DNA from: Bacteroidales bacterium | GTDB taxonomy: Bacteria; Bacteroidota; Bacteroidia; Bacteroidales; F082 | DNA: 33,461 nucleotides | Direction of reading: 5' to 3' | Assembly (NCBI GenBank): GCA_017645245.1 | Contig: JAGCPG010000138.1 | Location: 1-33,461 of the forward strand | In this document: in pieces, positions 23,531-30,222 of the stretch | How the letters are laid out: each line of letters begins with the position of its first letter | How positions within the stretch are numbered: position 1 is the stretch's first letter | Program-made: the position numbers and the translations under genes | Notes under the pieces: generated by a model | Database searches by the model: none | Told to the model about the DNA's origin: nothing | What the model saw: the letters and a program-made list of their open reading frames with translations, nothing else

Positions 23531-24763
23531 ATGATGGAATCAAAGATATTTACGTCTTGTCAGATCGGTCCTGTCACCCTGCGCAACCGAGTGATCCGCT
23601 CTGCGGCGTTCGAGAACATGGCCTACGGCAACCGGCCTTCGGAGGATTTGTTCAACTACCATGTGGCCGTGGCCCGCGGCGGTGTGGGTATGACCACGGT
23701 AGCTTATGCGGCGGTGAGTCAGTCGGGATTGTCGTTCGATGGTCAATTGTGGATGCGTGAGGAGATCATTCCTGAGCTGAAACGGCTCACCGACGCTGTC
23801 CATGCCGAGGGCGCCAAGGCTTCCATCCAGCTGGGCCACTGCGGCAACATGACGCATCGCTCCACCTGCGGCTGCAAGCCAGTGGGCGCTTCCAACGGTT
23901 TTAACCTCTATTCCCCGACTTTTGTGCGCAAACTCCGCAAAGAGGAGATTTACGACCTGGTGAAGGATTTCGGCCATGCCGTGGAGCTGGCTCGCCAAGC
24001 GGGATTCGACTGCGTGGAGATCCATGCGGGTCACGGCTACTTGATTAGCCAGTTCCTGTCGCCATACACCAATCATCGCCATGATGAGTTTGGTGGCAGC
24101 CTCGACAACCGGATGCGTTTCATGCGCATGGTCATCGAAGAGGTGATGCATGTGGCGGGCGACGACATGGGTGTGGTGGTCAAGGTGAATATGCACGACG
24201 GATTCCGCCGCGGCATGCAGCAGGAGGAGTGCATCAAGGTGGCACAGGAGTTGGAACGGCTTGGCGTGCATGCCTTGGTGCTGACGGCGGGCTTCGTGAG
24301 CAAGGCTCCCATGGAGGTGATGCGCGGCGCCATGCCCTTGAAGACCATGACCTATTATATGGACTTGAAAAAGTTTTGGTGGCTGAAAGCCGGTGTGTTG
24401 CTGTTCGGCCGCCTGATGGTGCCTACGGTGCCTTATAGTGAAGGCTATTTCCTTGAGGATGCCAAGGCGTTTCGGGCCAACCTGAAGCTACCGTTGATCT
24501 ACGTGGGCGGCCTGATCTCCAAGGAGAAGATGGAGGAGGTGCTCGACGCGGGCTTCATGGGCTTGCAGGTGGCGCGCGCCTTGGTGCACGACACCGAGTT
24601 TGTGAACAAACTCCAGCGTGGCGAGATCACTCGCAGCGGCTGCAAGCACTCCAACTACTGCATCGGCAGGATGTACACCTTAGAGATGAAGTGTCACCAC
24701 TGCGTGAAAAACCTGCCGAAGAAACTGCAAAAAGAGATTGACGAAGCGGAAAGGACATTGTGA
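23531..24763 (+). CDS. Old Yellow Enzyme-family NADH:flavin oxidoreductase (5-beta-reductase-like)
   Basis: ATG 23531 follows the previous stop by one base; ATG 23534 is also possible. The 410-residue TIM-barrel shows FMN- and substrate-site motifs: RNRVIRSAAFENM, GGVGMTTVAYA, IQLGHCG (100-104), IHAGHGYLISQFLSPYTNHRHDEFGGSLDNRMRF (H165/H168) and GGLISKEK. The C-terminus has a Cys cluster (CKHSNYC...KCHHC). BaiCD/BaiH and 2,4-dienoyl-CoA reductases have a similar barrel but carry a further NAD(P)-binding half (total ~650 residues), which is absent here. The family reduces alpha,beta-unsaturated ketones; bile-acid members reduce delta4 or delta6 bonds of 3-keto steroids. Placement between an SRD5A homologue and an SDR supports a steroid ene-reductase role, most simply giving the 5-beta isomer. 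Cytoplasmic. Confidence 0.82.
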   Translation: MMESKIFTSCQIGPVTLRNRVIRSAAFENMAYGNRPSEDLFNYHVAVARGGVGMTTVAYAAVSQSGLSFDGQLWMREEIIPELKRLTDAVHAEGAKASIQLGHCGNMTHRSTCGCKPVGASNGFNLYSPTFVRKLRKEEIYDLVKDFGHAVELARQAGFDCVEIHAGHGYLISQFLSPYTNHRHDEFGGSLDNRMRFMRMVIEEVMHVAGDDMGVVVKVNMHDGFRRGMQQEECIKVAQELERLGVHALVLTAGFVSKAPMEVMRGAMPLKTMTYYMDLKKFWWLKAGVLLFGRLMVPTVPYSEGYFLEDAKAFRANLKLPLIYVGGLISKEKMEEVLDAGFMGLQVARALVHDTEFVNKLQRGEITRSGCKHSNYCIGRMYTLEMKCHHCVKNLPKKLQKEIDEAERTL

Positions 24764-25527
24764 TGAGAGCGTTGGTCACGGGCGGAAGCTCAGGCATGGG
24801 ACTGGAATACGCCAGACAGCTGGCGGCCAAAGGCTATGACTTGTTGTTGGTGAGCAACCAGCAGAAAGAGCTATCCAAAGCTGTAGAAGATCTTTCACAA
24901 GTCTTTAACGTCAACGTGATTGGCCATTATCAGGATTTGGCCACGGAAACTGCCGCCGAAGAGCTTTTCTCGTTCTGTCAAGCGGAAAACCTCCAGATCG
25001 ACATCCTGATCAACAACGCGGGCATGTTCTTTTTCGAGGAGCTGACCACCGACAATGCAGACAAAGCCCTCACGATGATGCGATTGCATATCTTCACTAC
25101 GACCCGGCTCTGCGTCTTGTTTGGCGAGGAGATGAAGAAGCGAGGCAGTGGCTATATCCTCAACATGTCGTCGATGGCGGCCAAGCTGCCGTGCCCGGGC
25201 ATCACCGTGTATTCCGCCACCAAGGCTTATCTGAAGAGTTTCAGCAAATCCTTGTATTTCGAGATGCGACCCTACGGCGTCGGCGTGACCACGGTGTGTC
25301 CCGCAGCCATCGCCACGCCGCTTTACAAGCTGAAGCCATCGTTGTTGAAACTGGGTGTGAAGATCGGCTTGATCGGTACCCCGCAATGGCTGGTGCGCCG
25401 CGCTTTGAGAGGCATGTTCCATAAACGCCGTGTGGTCAAGCCAGGCTTAATGAACAGATATCTTCCTCCTTTGATCGCCATATTGCCAAAAAAACTCGTT
25501 GACAGGTTATGGAAAAAATACAAGTAA
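24763..25527 (+). CDS. Short-chain dehydrogenase/reductase (hydroxysteroid-dehydrogenase-like)
   Basis: ATG 24763 overlaps the previous TGA stop by one base. The 254-residue protein has the Rossmann cofactor motif TGGSSGMG (6-13), NNAG (84-87), Ser136/137 in NMSSMAA and the catalytic YSATK (Y150, K154). The position of the usual catalytic Asn before the TTTR helix is His (RLHIF, H109), an unusual change. The C-terminal third is basic and hydrophobic (RGMFHKRRVVKPGLMNRYLPPLIAILPKKLVDRLWKKYK), as in 17-beta-HSD/3-ketosphinganine-reductase-like SDRs that sit at membranes. In context it would oxidise or reduce a 3-keto/3-hydroxy group of the compound handled by the two preceding reductases. Position and stereochemistry cannot be read from sequence. 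Confidence 0.85.
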   Translation: MRALVTGGSSGMGLEYARQLAAKGYDLLLVSNQQKELSKAVEDLSQVFNVNVIGHYQDLATETAAEELFSFCQAENLQIDILINNAGMFFFEELTTDNADKALTMMRLHIFTTTRLCVLFGEEMKKRGSGYILNMSSMAAKLPCPGITVYSATKAYLKSFSKSLYFEMRPYGVGVTTVCPAAIATPLYKLKPSLLKLGVKIGLIGTPQWLVRRALRGMFHKRRVVKPGLMNRYLPPLIAILPKKLVDRLWKKYK

Positions 25528-26453
25528 TATTGCTCCTTTTGGCTTCACAGCTGGCTTTCGGACAGCGCTACGAGAAAGTGCCGTTTGGCGGCTTCGAGCA
25601 GTGGGCGGTGCGCTATATCACTGAATCAAAGGTGATTGGCGGTAAGGAAAAGACGGTGTACATGGTCGGCCCGACGGATACCATTCGGGGCAATGTGGCT
25701 TATTCCTACGAAAACACAATTTGGTCGTCCTCGAATGTCTATGCCAAGGTGATGGGCGTGACCAAGACCAGCACCAACGTCACGCCTGCCAAAGGTCCGA
25801 CGGGCAAATGCGCCAAACTGGTCACCCAAATGGCGTCATGCAAGGTGGCGGGACTCCTTAATATCAATGTGTTGGCGGCGGGTTCCATCTTCTGGGGGGA
25901 GATCCAGGAACCCGTCTCAGGCATCAGCAATCCCTATTCCGTCATGAGCTGGGGCATCCCTTTCACCAAACGGCCAAAGGCGTTGCTGTTCCACTATAAG
26001 GCGTATATTCCGAACAATGGCAAACTCATCAAGAGTACCACGTTCCATGCCTCCGAGTTTGAGGGTTATGATCCGGCAGAGGTCGTCTTTGTATTGCAAA
26101 ACCGATGGGAGGACGCCGAAGGCAATATCCACGCCAAGCGGGTGGGGACTGCGATATGCCAGATTGATCAATCAGTGCCGCATTGGGTGATGGACTGTAG
26201 GATTCCGGTCATTTACGGCGATGCAAGAAAAGACAAGGATTACCGGCCTTTCATGGATCTGATTACAGGGAGTAAGAATCTGTATGCCTTCAACAGCAAA
26301 GGCAAGAAAAAGCTGGTTTTGGAAGAAGGCTGGGCTGATCCTGATACCCCTGTCACCCATGCAATTTTATGGTTTAGCTCGGGTAGCTGCGGTGCTTTCA
26401 TCGGCGCCTTGGGCAACGTGCTTTGGGTGGATGAGGTGAGGCTGGAGTATTGA
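25509..26453 (+). CDS. Secreted PCMD-domain protein
   Basis: ATG 25509 lies 19 bases inside the SDR reading frame, so translation is coupled. The 314-residue product begins with a signal peptide (MEKIQVILLLLASQLAFGQ). The rest matches the PCMD (putative carbohydrate metabolism) domain of Bacteroidota: GFEQWA, WSSSNVYAKVMGV, PAKGPTGKCAKLVTQ, AGSIFWGEI, RPKALLFHYKAYIP, an acidic VLQNRWEDAEG strand and the closing SSGSCGAFIGALGNVLWVDEVRLEY. PCMD proteins are thought to be beta-sandwich, possibly glycan-binding, exported proteins; no enzyme activity is established. Its location as the fourth gene of a steroid-reductase-like operon is unexpected and may mean surface capture of the substrate or its glyco-conjugate. 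Confidence 0.78.
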   Translation: MEKIQVILLLLASQLAFGQRYEKVPFGGFEQWAVRYITESKVIGGKEKTVYMVGPTDTIRGNVAYSYENTIWSSSNVYAKVMGVTKTSTNVTPAKGPTGKCAKLVTQMASCKVAGLLNINVLAAGSIFWGEIQEPVSGISNPYSVMSWGIPFTKRPKALLFHYKAYIPNNGKLIKSTTFHASEFEGYDPAEVVFVLQNRWEDAEGNIHAKRVGTAICQIDQSVPHWVMDCRIPVIYGDARKDKDYRPFMDLITGSKNLYAFNSKGKKKLVLEEGWADPDTPVTHAILWFSSGSCGAFIGALGNVLWVDEVRLEY

Positions 26454-26484
26454 ATTATTCTGGTGGACTTTTCAAAAATATTTC

Positions 26485-26492
26485 TATCTTTG
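26485..26492 (+). promoter_or_regulatory. -7 box for the DUF5606-pyrK-pyrD operon
   Basis: TATCTTTG, 26 bases before ATG 26519. It separates this operon from the preceding four-gene unit. Confidence 0.65.
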
Positions 26493-26518
26493 CCCGTTTT
26501 TTGAAAAATACGAATCAA

Positions 26519-26959
26519 ATGGATCTTACAAAAATTATCTCAATAGCCGGCAGACAGGGACTGTTCCAGATCAAGTCCCAAGCCGTTGGCAGAATCATTG
26601 TTGAATCGGTGCTTGACGGAAAGTGCACCCCAGCCTTCGCTCACGACCGCATGAGCTCGCTCGAGGAGATCTCCATCTTCTCGGTTGATGAGGACAAGCC
26701 GCTTAAGGAAGTGTTCATGAGCATCCACGAAAAGATGGGTGACCAGGTTAACTTCGATTTCAAGAAGGCCTCGAATGACGAACTTCGTGCCAAGTTCCTT
26801 GAGGTGATGCCCGACTACGACCAAGAAGCCGTGTATCCTTCCGACATGAGGAAGGTGTTTGCCTGGTACCAGATGCTGGTGAACAAAAACCTTCTTGACT
26901 TCACGCCTGAGACCAAGGAAGAGGCCGCCGAAGAGAAGGCTGAAACCCCAGCGGAATGA
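26519..26959 (+). CDS. DUF5606 family protein
   Basis: ATG 26519 is chosen since the -7 box ends at 26492; the product has 146 residues. MDLTKIISIAGRQGLFQIKSQAVGRIIVESVLDGKC, AHDRMSSLEEISIFSVDEDKPLKEVF and MPDYDQEAVYPSDMRKVFAWYQMLV match the small, highly conserved Bacteroidota DUF5606 family as I know it. The tail is acidic ([16 protein letters not shown]). It is cytoplasmic with no known biochemical role. It overlaps pyrK by ATGA (26956-26959), so it is translationally coupled to pyrimidine synthesis here. Confidence 0.85.
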   Translation: MDLTKIISIAGRQGLFQIKSQAVGRIIVESVLDGKCTPAFAHDRMSSLEEISIFSVDEDKPLKEVFMSIHEKMGDQVNFDFKKASNDELRAKFLEVMPDYDQEAVYPSDMRKVFAWYQMLVNKNLLDFTPETKEEAAEEKAETPAE

Positions 26960-27717
26960 AACAAATCGCTGATTTCAAGCTCGTTGAGAAAAGGGACTTC
27001 GGCCGCTCCGTGCTACTGAGGCTCCGCTGCGACAAACCCTTACCTGACATCGCCCCCGGACAGTTCGTCCAGGTGCGTGTCGACGACTCTCCATCCACTT
27101 ACCTGCGCCGTCCCATCTCCATCCATGACGTGGACTTTGACAAGCATGAGCTTAGCCTGTTAGTCCAGATTGTGGGGGAGGGGACCAAACATTTGGCCGC
27201 CGTCAACGAAGGTGAGACGGTCAATTTGGTGCTACCTTTAGGCAACGGCTACACGCTTCCCGAGAAGGATGAAAAGGTCCTGCTTGTGGGCGGTGGCATT
27301 GGCATCGCGCCGTTGTTTTATCTTGCCAAAGGCATGGCTGCAAAGGGCGTGAAACCAGTGTTTTTGCTGGGGGGCAAGACGGCCTCTGATCTTGTGATGC
27401 TGGATGCGTATGGTCAACTTGGTGCGACGCATGTCACCACGGAAGACGGTTCGCTGGGCGAGAAAGGCTTGGTGACGGGTCATTCCGTTTGGAAAGAAGG
27501 TGGGTTCGACAAGATCTATGTCTGTGGTCCCAAACGGATGATGATGGCGGTGGCTGACCTTGCCAAGGCAAATGACACTTGGTGTGAGGTCTCGTTGGAA
27601 CATTTGATGGCCTGCGGTCTCGGCGCCTGCCTCTGCTGCGTGGAGGACACCGTCGAGGGGCATCTCTGCGTCTGCAAGGAAGGTCCGGTCTTTAACACAA
27701 GGAGGTTGAAATGGTGA
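26956..27717 (+). CDS. pyrK: Dihydroorotate dehydrogenase B electron-transfer subunit
   Basis: The 253-residue protein has the ferredoxin-reductase-like FAD motif [11 protein letters not shown], the NAD-site loop [24 protein letters not shown], and a C-terminal [2Fe-2S] site with Cys residues in [13 protein letters not shown]...VCKEGPVF. It passes electrons from dihydroorotate oxidation in PyrD to NAD+, in the cytoplasm, in step four of UMP synthesis. It overlaps DUF5606 by 4 bases and pyrD by 7 bases. Its N-terminal fold is homologous to the first half of NfnAB at 6286, but length, partner gene and cluster pattern make PyrK the clear call. Confidence 0.95.
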   Translation: MKQIADFKLVEKRDFGRSVLLRLRCDKPLPDIAPGQFVQVRVDDSPSTYLRRPISIHDVDFDKHELSLLVQIVGEGTKHLAAVNEGETVNLVLPLGNGYTLPEKDEKVLLVGGGIGIAPLFYLAKGMAAKGVKPVFLLGGKTASDLVMLDAYGQLGATHVTTEDGSLGEKGLVTGHSVWKEGGFDKIYVCGPKRMMMAVADLAKANDTWCEVSLEHLMACGLGACLCCVEDTVEGHLCVCKEGPVFNTRRLKW

Positions 27718-28640
27718 ACATGATGGTTGACTTGGGTCGCGGCTTGGTGCTTCGCAACCCCGTGATGACGGCTTCGGGAACCTTCGGCTATGGCGAGGAA
27801 TATACCGATTTCGTGGATCTGTCGCAGCTGGGCGGCATCATCGTGAAAGGCACCACCTTGTATCCCCGTGAGGGCAACCCTTATCCCCGCATGGCCGAGA
27901 CGCCCTCGGGAATGTTGAATTGCGTGGGCCTGCAAAACAAAGGCGTACAGTACTTTATCGATAAGATCTATCCTCGAATTAAGGACTTCGATACCAACGT
28001 GCTGCTGAACCTTTCGGGCTCGTGTTTGGACGATTATGTTCGCGGTGCGGAGATGGTCGATGCTTTGGACAAGATTCCGGCCATTGAGCTGAATGTGTCA
28101 TGTCCCAATGTGAAACAGGGCGGCATGGCCTTTGGTGTGACCACGACGGGTATTTCGCAGGTGGTCTCTGAGGTGCGCAAAGTCTATCACAAGCACCTGA
28201 TGGTGAAGCTGTCGCCCAATGTGACCAACATCGCTGAGATCGCAATGGCGGCTGAGACTGCCGGAGCCGACTCGGTCTCGTTGATCAACACCTTGATGGG
28301 CATGGCCATCGACGCGGAGCGGCGCAAGCCGAAGCTCTCCGTGATCACCGGCGGCTTGTCAGGCGCCTGCGTGAAGCCCGTGGCCTTGCGTATGGTGTGG
28401 CAGGTGGCTAAGGCGGTGAAGATCCCGGTAGTGGGTCTGGGCGGCATCAGCAATGCCACCGACGCCGTGGAATTTATGCTGGCTGGCGCTTCCGCCATCG
28501 AGATCGGCACAGCCAATTTCATTGAACCTGCTATTTCAACGAAGGTGGCAGATGGGATGAAAGACTACTGCGAACGGCATGGATTTGATAAGGTATCGGA
28601 TCTAAAGGGAGCTCTTCAAATAACTCCTGATTTTAAATAG
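27711..28640 (+). CDS. pyrD: Dihydroorotate dehydrogenase B catalytic subunit
   Basis: The 309-residue FMN TIM-barrel protein starts at ATG 27711, within the end of pyrK; ATG 27720 is an alternative. It has [49 protein letters not shown], the active-site loop [13 protein letters not shown] with the catalytic Cys of class 1 enzymes, and the FMN phosphate segments [10 protein letters not shown] and [26 protein letters not shown]. Together with PyrK it forms the class 1B NAD-dependent enzyme converting dihydroorotate to orotate. Confidence 0.95.
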   Translation: MVNMMVDLGRGLVLRNPVMTASGTFGYGEEYTDFVDLSQLGGIIVKGTTLYPREGNPYPRMAETPSGMLNCVGLQNKGVQYFIDKIYPRIKDFDTNVLLNLSGSCLDDYVRGAEMVDALDKIPAIELNVSCPNVKQGGMAFGVTTTGISQVVSEVRKVYHKHLMVKLSPNVTNIAEIAMAAETAGADSVSLINTLMGMAIDAERRKPKLSVITGGLSGACVKPVALRMVWQVAKAVKIPVVGLGGISNATDAVEFMLAGASAIEIGTANFIEPAISTKVADGMKDYCERHGFDKVSDLKGALQITPDFK

Positions 28641-28681
28641 CAAAGCTTTAAAAATATTCTAAAAAATATTCCAAAAAAGTA

Positions 28682-28711
28682 TTGATAATTAATAAAAAAG
28701 TGGTATCTTTG
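28682..28711 (+). promoter_or_regulatory. Upstream promoter of the antitoxin-like gene
   Basis: TTG 28682-28684, 19 bases, TATCTTTG 28704-28711: a close consensus match. Confidence 0.7.
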
Positions 28712-28776
28712 CGGCGAGATACAAGGTGAACTGTGTTTTACAAGATCTAAATTTTACTTGATATGAAAAATATAGT

Positions 28777-28784
28777 TACCTTTG
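28777..28784 (+). promoter_or_regulatory. Second -7 box inside the 5' end of the longer ORF
   Basis: TACCTTTG lies 14 codons after ATG 28763 and 44 bases before ATG 28829. If used, only the shorter product can be made. Confidence 0.5.
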
Positions 28785-28828
28785 CAAATGAAAATCAGTT
28801 GTTAGGGCTGAATATTGGAATTGTCACA

Positions 28829-29032
28829 ATGAACGAATCAAAGGAATCGAAGGAGAATATTGAGGAACTACTCGACCGGATAGAGGCTCAAAGCCCAACA
28901 CCACCTCCGTGCCGTTATACGGTCGACGAGATGGTTCAGCGGGTACTTCAAGCCACTGCCGATGTTGACGCAGGAAGAAATTTGATCTCTCAAGACGAAT
29001 TTCGAAAAGTAGTCCGCTCATGGTACAGGTAA
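28829..29032 (+). CDS. Antitoxin-like small protein (RelB/ParD type)
   Basis: The ORF can start at ATG 28763 (89 aa) or ATG 28829 (67 aa). I prefer 28829, since a -7 box occurs at 28777 inside the longer form. The product is charged, with a helical N-terminus (ESKENIEELLDRIEAQ), a YTVDEMVQRVLQATADVDAG stretch and a C-terminal ISQDEFRKVVRSWYR. Size, charge and the 13-base overlap with a ParE-like start at 29020 fit an antitoxin gene of a type II module. No DNA-binding fold can be named with certainty. The toxin partner is truncated, so it may now be an orphan. Confidence 0.6.
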   Translation: MNESKESKENIEELLDRIEAQSPTPPPCRYTVDEMVQRVLQATADVDAGRNLISQDEFRKVVRSWYR

Positions 29033-29139
29033 TTTGGACAGAGTTGGCCCAACTGGATTTTGATGAGATCTTTCATTATTATGATTCCTTTTCGTCAAAA
29101 GTGGCGATTTCTTATTCGGAAGAAGTGCCTTCATCTTAA
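29020..29139 (+). pseudogene. Truncated ParE/RelE-type toxin
   Basis: ATG 29020 opens a 39-residue frame: MVQVIWTELAQLDFDEIFHY, then YDSFSSKVAISYSEEVPSS and a stop at 29137. The start matches the N-terminal ParE pattern (V.WT..A..D...I..Y, then S...A..Y). Family members run to about 95-100 residues, so the beta-sheet with catalytic or gyrase-binding residues is missing. The stop lies within 3 bases of the convergent murB stop codon, suggesting a deletion that joined the toxin gene to the murB end. Confidence 0.65.
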
Positions 29140-30149
29140 TCGAAATTCACCTCAGGACTGATTCGAATCCCGAACTTTTCTTCAACGGATTTCTGAATTC
29201 TTTGTGATAGATTCACAATGTCCTGGCCTCTGCCGCCGCCGTAATGCACCAGTACCAAAGCCTGTTTCTCATACACTCCCACGTGCTCGTCACGCCAGCC
29301 TTTCCAGCCAGCCTTCTCAATGAGCCATCCTGCAGGGACTTTCACGCGGCCATCAGGTTCGTCGTAATGCGGAATGGTGGGGTAGGCCTGCTGCAATGTG
29401 TCAAACTGGGCCTTGTCAACGACGGGATTCTTGAAGAAACTGCCGGCACTGCCTAGCTGCTTCACATCGGGAAGTTTTGAATCGCGGATGGCACAGATGG
29501 CATCGTGGAGCTGCTGCAAGCTGGGATGGACGATGTCGTTTTGCTCCAGATAGGTTTTTATATTGCCGTATTCCAACTTCAAGTCGCTTTTCTTGGTTAA
29601 TTGAAAATCAACAGAAGTGATGATGTAAAGTCCTTTTAATTCGTGCTTGAAGATGCTTTCGCGATAACCGAAACAGCAAGCTTCGTTGGTGAAGATTCGG
29701 GTCTTTCCGGTGGCCAAATCCATGGCTTCGCATTGCAGGAAACTGTCCTTAAGCTCCATGCCGTAGGCTCCGATGTTCTGCACGGGCGCCGCACCGACTT
29801 TTCCGGGAATATGGGCGAGGTTTTCCACGCCATAAAAGCCTTTGGCGACCATCTGTTTTACAAACTCAGGCCAATCCTCGCCGGCTTGGGCTCGGACGAT
29901 GACATCGTCGCCGTCCTCATGGATGACTTCGATGCCCTTCGTGTTCATCAGGATGACGAGGCCGTCGAAGCAATCGTTGGTAAATAGGATGTTGTTACCG
30001 CCACTGAGGATCAGGTGTTTTTCCGTCTTGAACTCAGGCGTTTTGATCAGTTCCAGCAAGTCATTGACGTCGTTGATCTCAACGAAATGCTTCGCTGTGG
30101 CCTTGAAGCCAAAGCTGTTATAGGGCTGCAGGTTGACGTTGGTTTTCAT
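29136..30149 (-). CDS. murB: UDP-N-acetylenolpyruvoylglucosamine reductase
   Basis: The 337-residue protein begins MKTNVNLQPYNSFGFKATA, the conserved MurB start. It contains LILSGGNNILF, the FAD-binding IPGKVGAAPVQNIGAYGMEL, FGYRESIFK (the tyrosine-loop of the long, E. coli-type MurB), the active-site GSAGSFFKNP with its catalytic Ser, PAGWLIEKAGWKG and a final RISPEVNF with the catalytic Glu. It reduces the enolpyruvyl group with NADPH to make UDP-MurNAc in the cytoplasm. The promoter box ends only 4 bases before the ATG, so the mRNA may be leaderless. It is divergent from the glycosyltransferase pair. Confidence 0.95.
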   Translation of the reverse strand: MKTNVNLQPYNSFGFKATAKHFVEINDVNDLLELIKTPEFKTEKHLILSGGNNILFTNDCFDGLVILMNTKGIEVIHEDGDDVIVRAQAGEDWPEFVKQMVAKGFYGVENLAHIPGKVGAAPVQNIGAYGMELKDSFLQCEAMDLATGKTRIFTNEACCFGYRESIFKHELKGLYIITSVDFQLTKKSDLKLEYGNIKTYLEQNDIVHPSLQQLHDAICAIRDSKLPDVKQLGSAGSFFKNPVVDKAQFDTLQQAYPTIPHYDEPDGRVKVPAGWLIEKAGWKGWRDEHVGVYEKQALVLVHYGGGRGQDIVNLSQRIQKSVEEKFGIRISPEVNFD

Positions 30150-30153
30150 GGTA

Positions 30154-30161
30154 CAAAGATA
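30154..30161 (-). promoter_or_regulatory. -7 box of murB, 4 bases from the start codon
   Basis: Minus-strand TATCTTTG then TACC then ATG. With the box centred at -7, transcription starts at or one base before the ATG. Confidence 0.65.
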
Positions 30162-30169
30162 ATGTTTTT

Positions 30170-30197
30170 TCTGACTTCTGACTTCTGTCTTCCGACT
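30170..30197 (+). repeat. Heptamer array (4 x TCTGACT-type)
   Basis: TCTGACT, TCTGACT, TCTGTCT, TCCGACT between the divergent murB and glycosyltransferase promoters. Confidence 0.75.
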
Positions 30198-30210
30198 TCT
30201 AAAAAATTAT

Positions 30211-30218
30211 TACTTTTG
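30211..30218 (+). promoter_or_regulatory. -7 box of the glycosyltransferase pair, 4 bases from ATG
   Basis: TACTTTTG then CCGT then ATG 30223; predicts an essentially leaderless mRNA. Confidence 0.6.
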
Positions 30219-30222
30219 CCGT

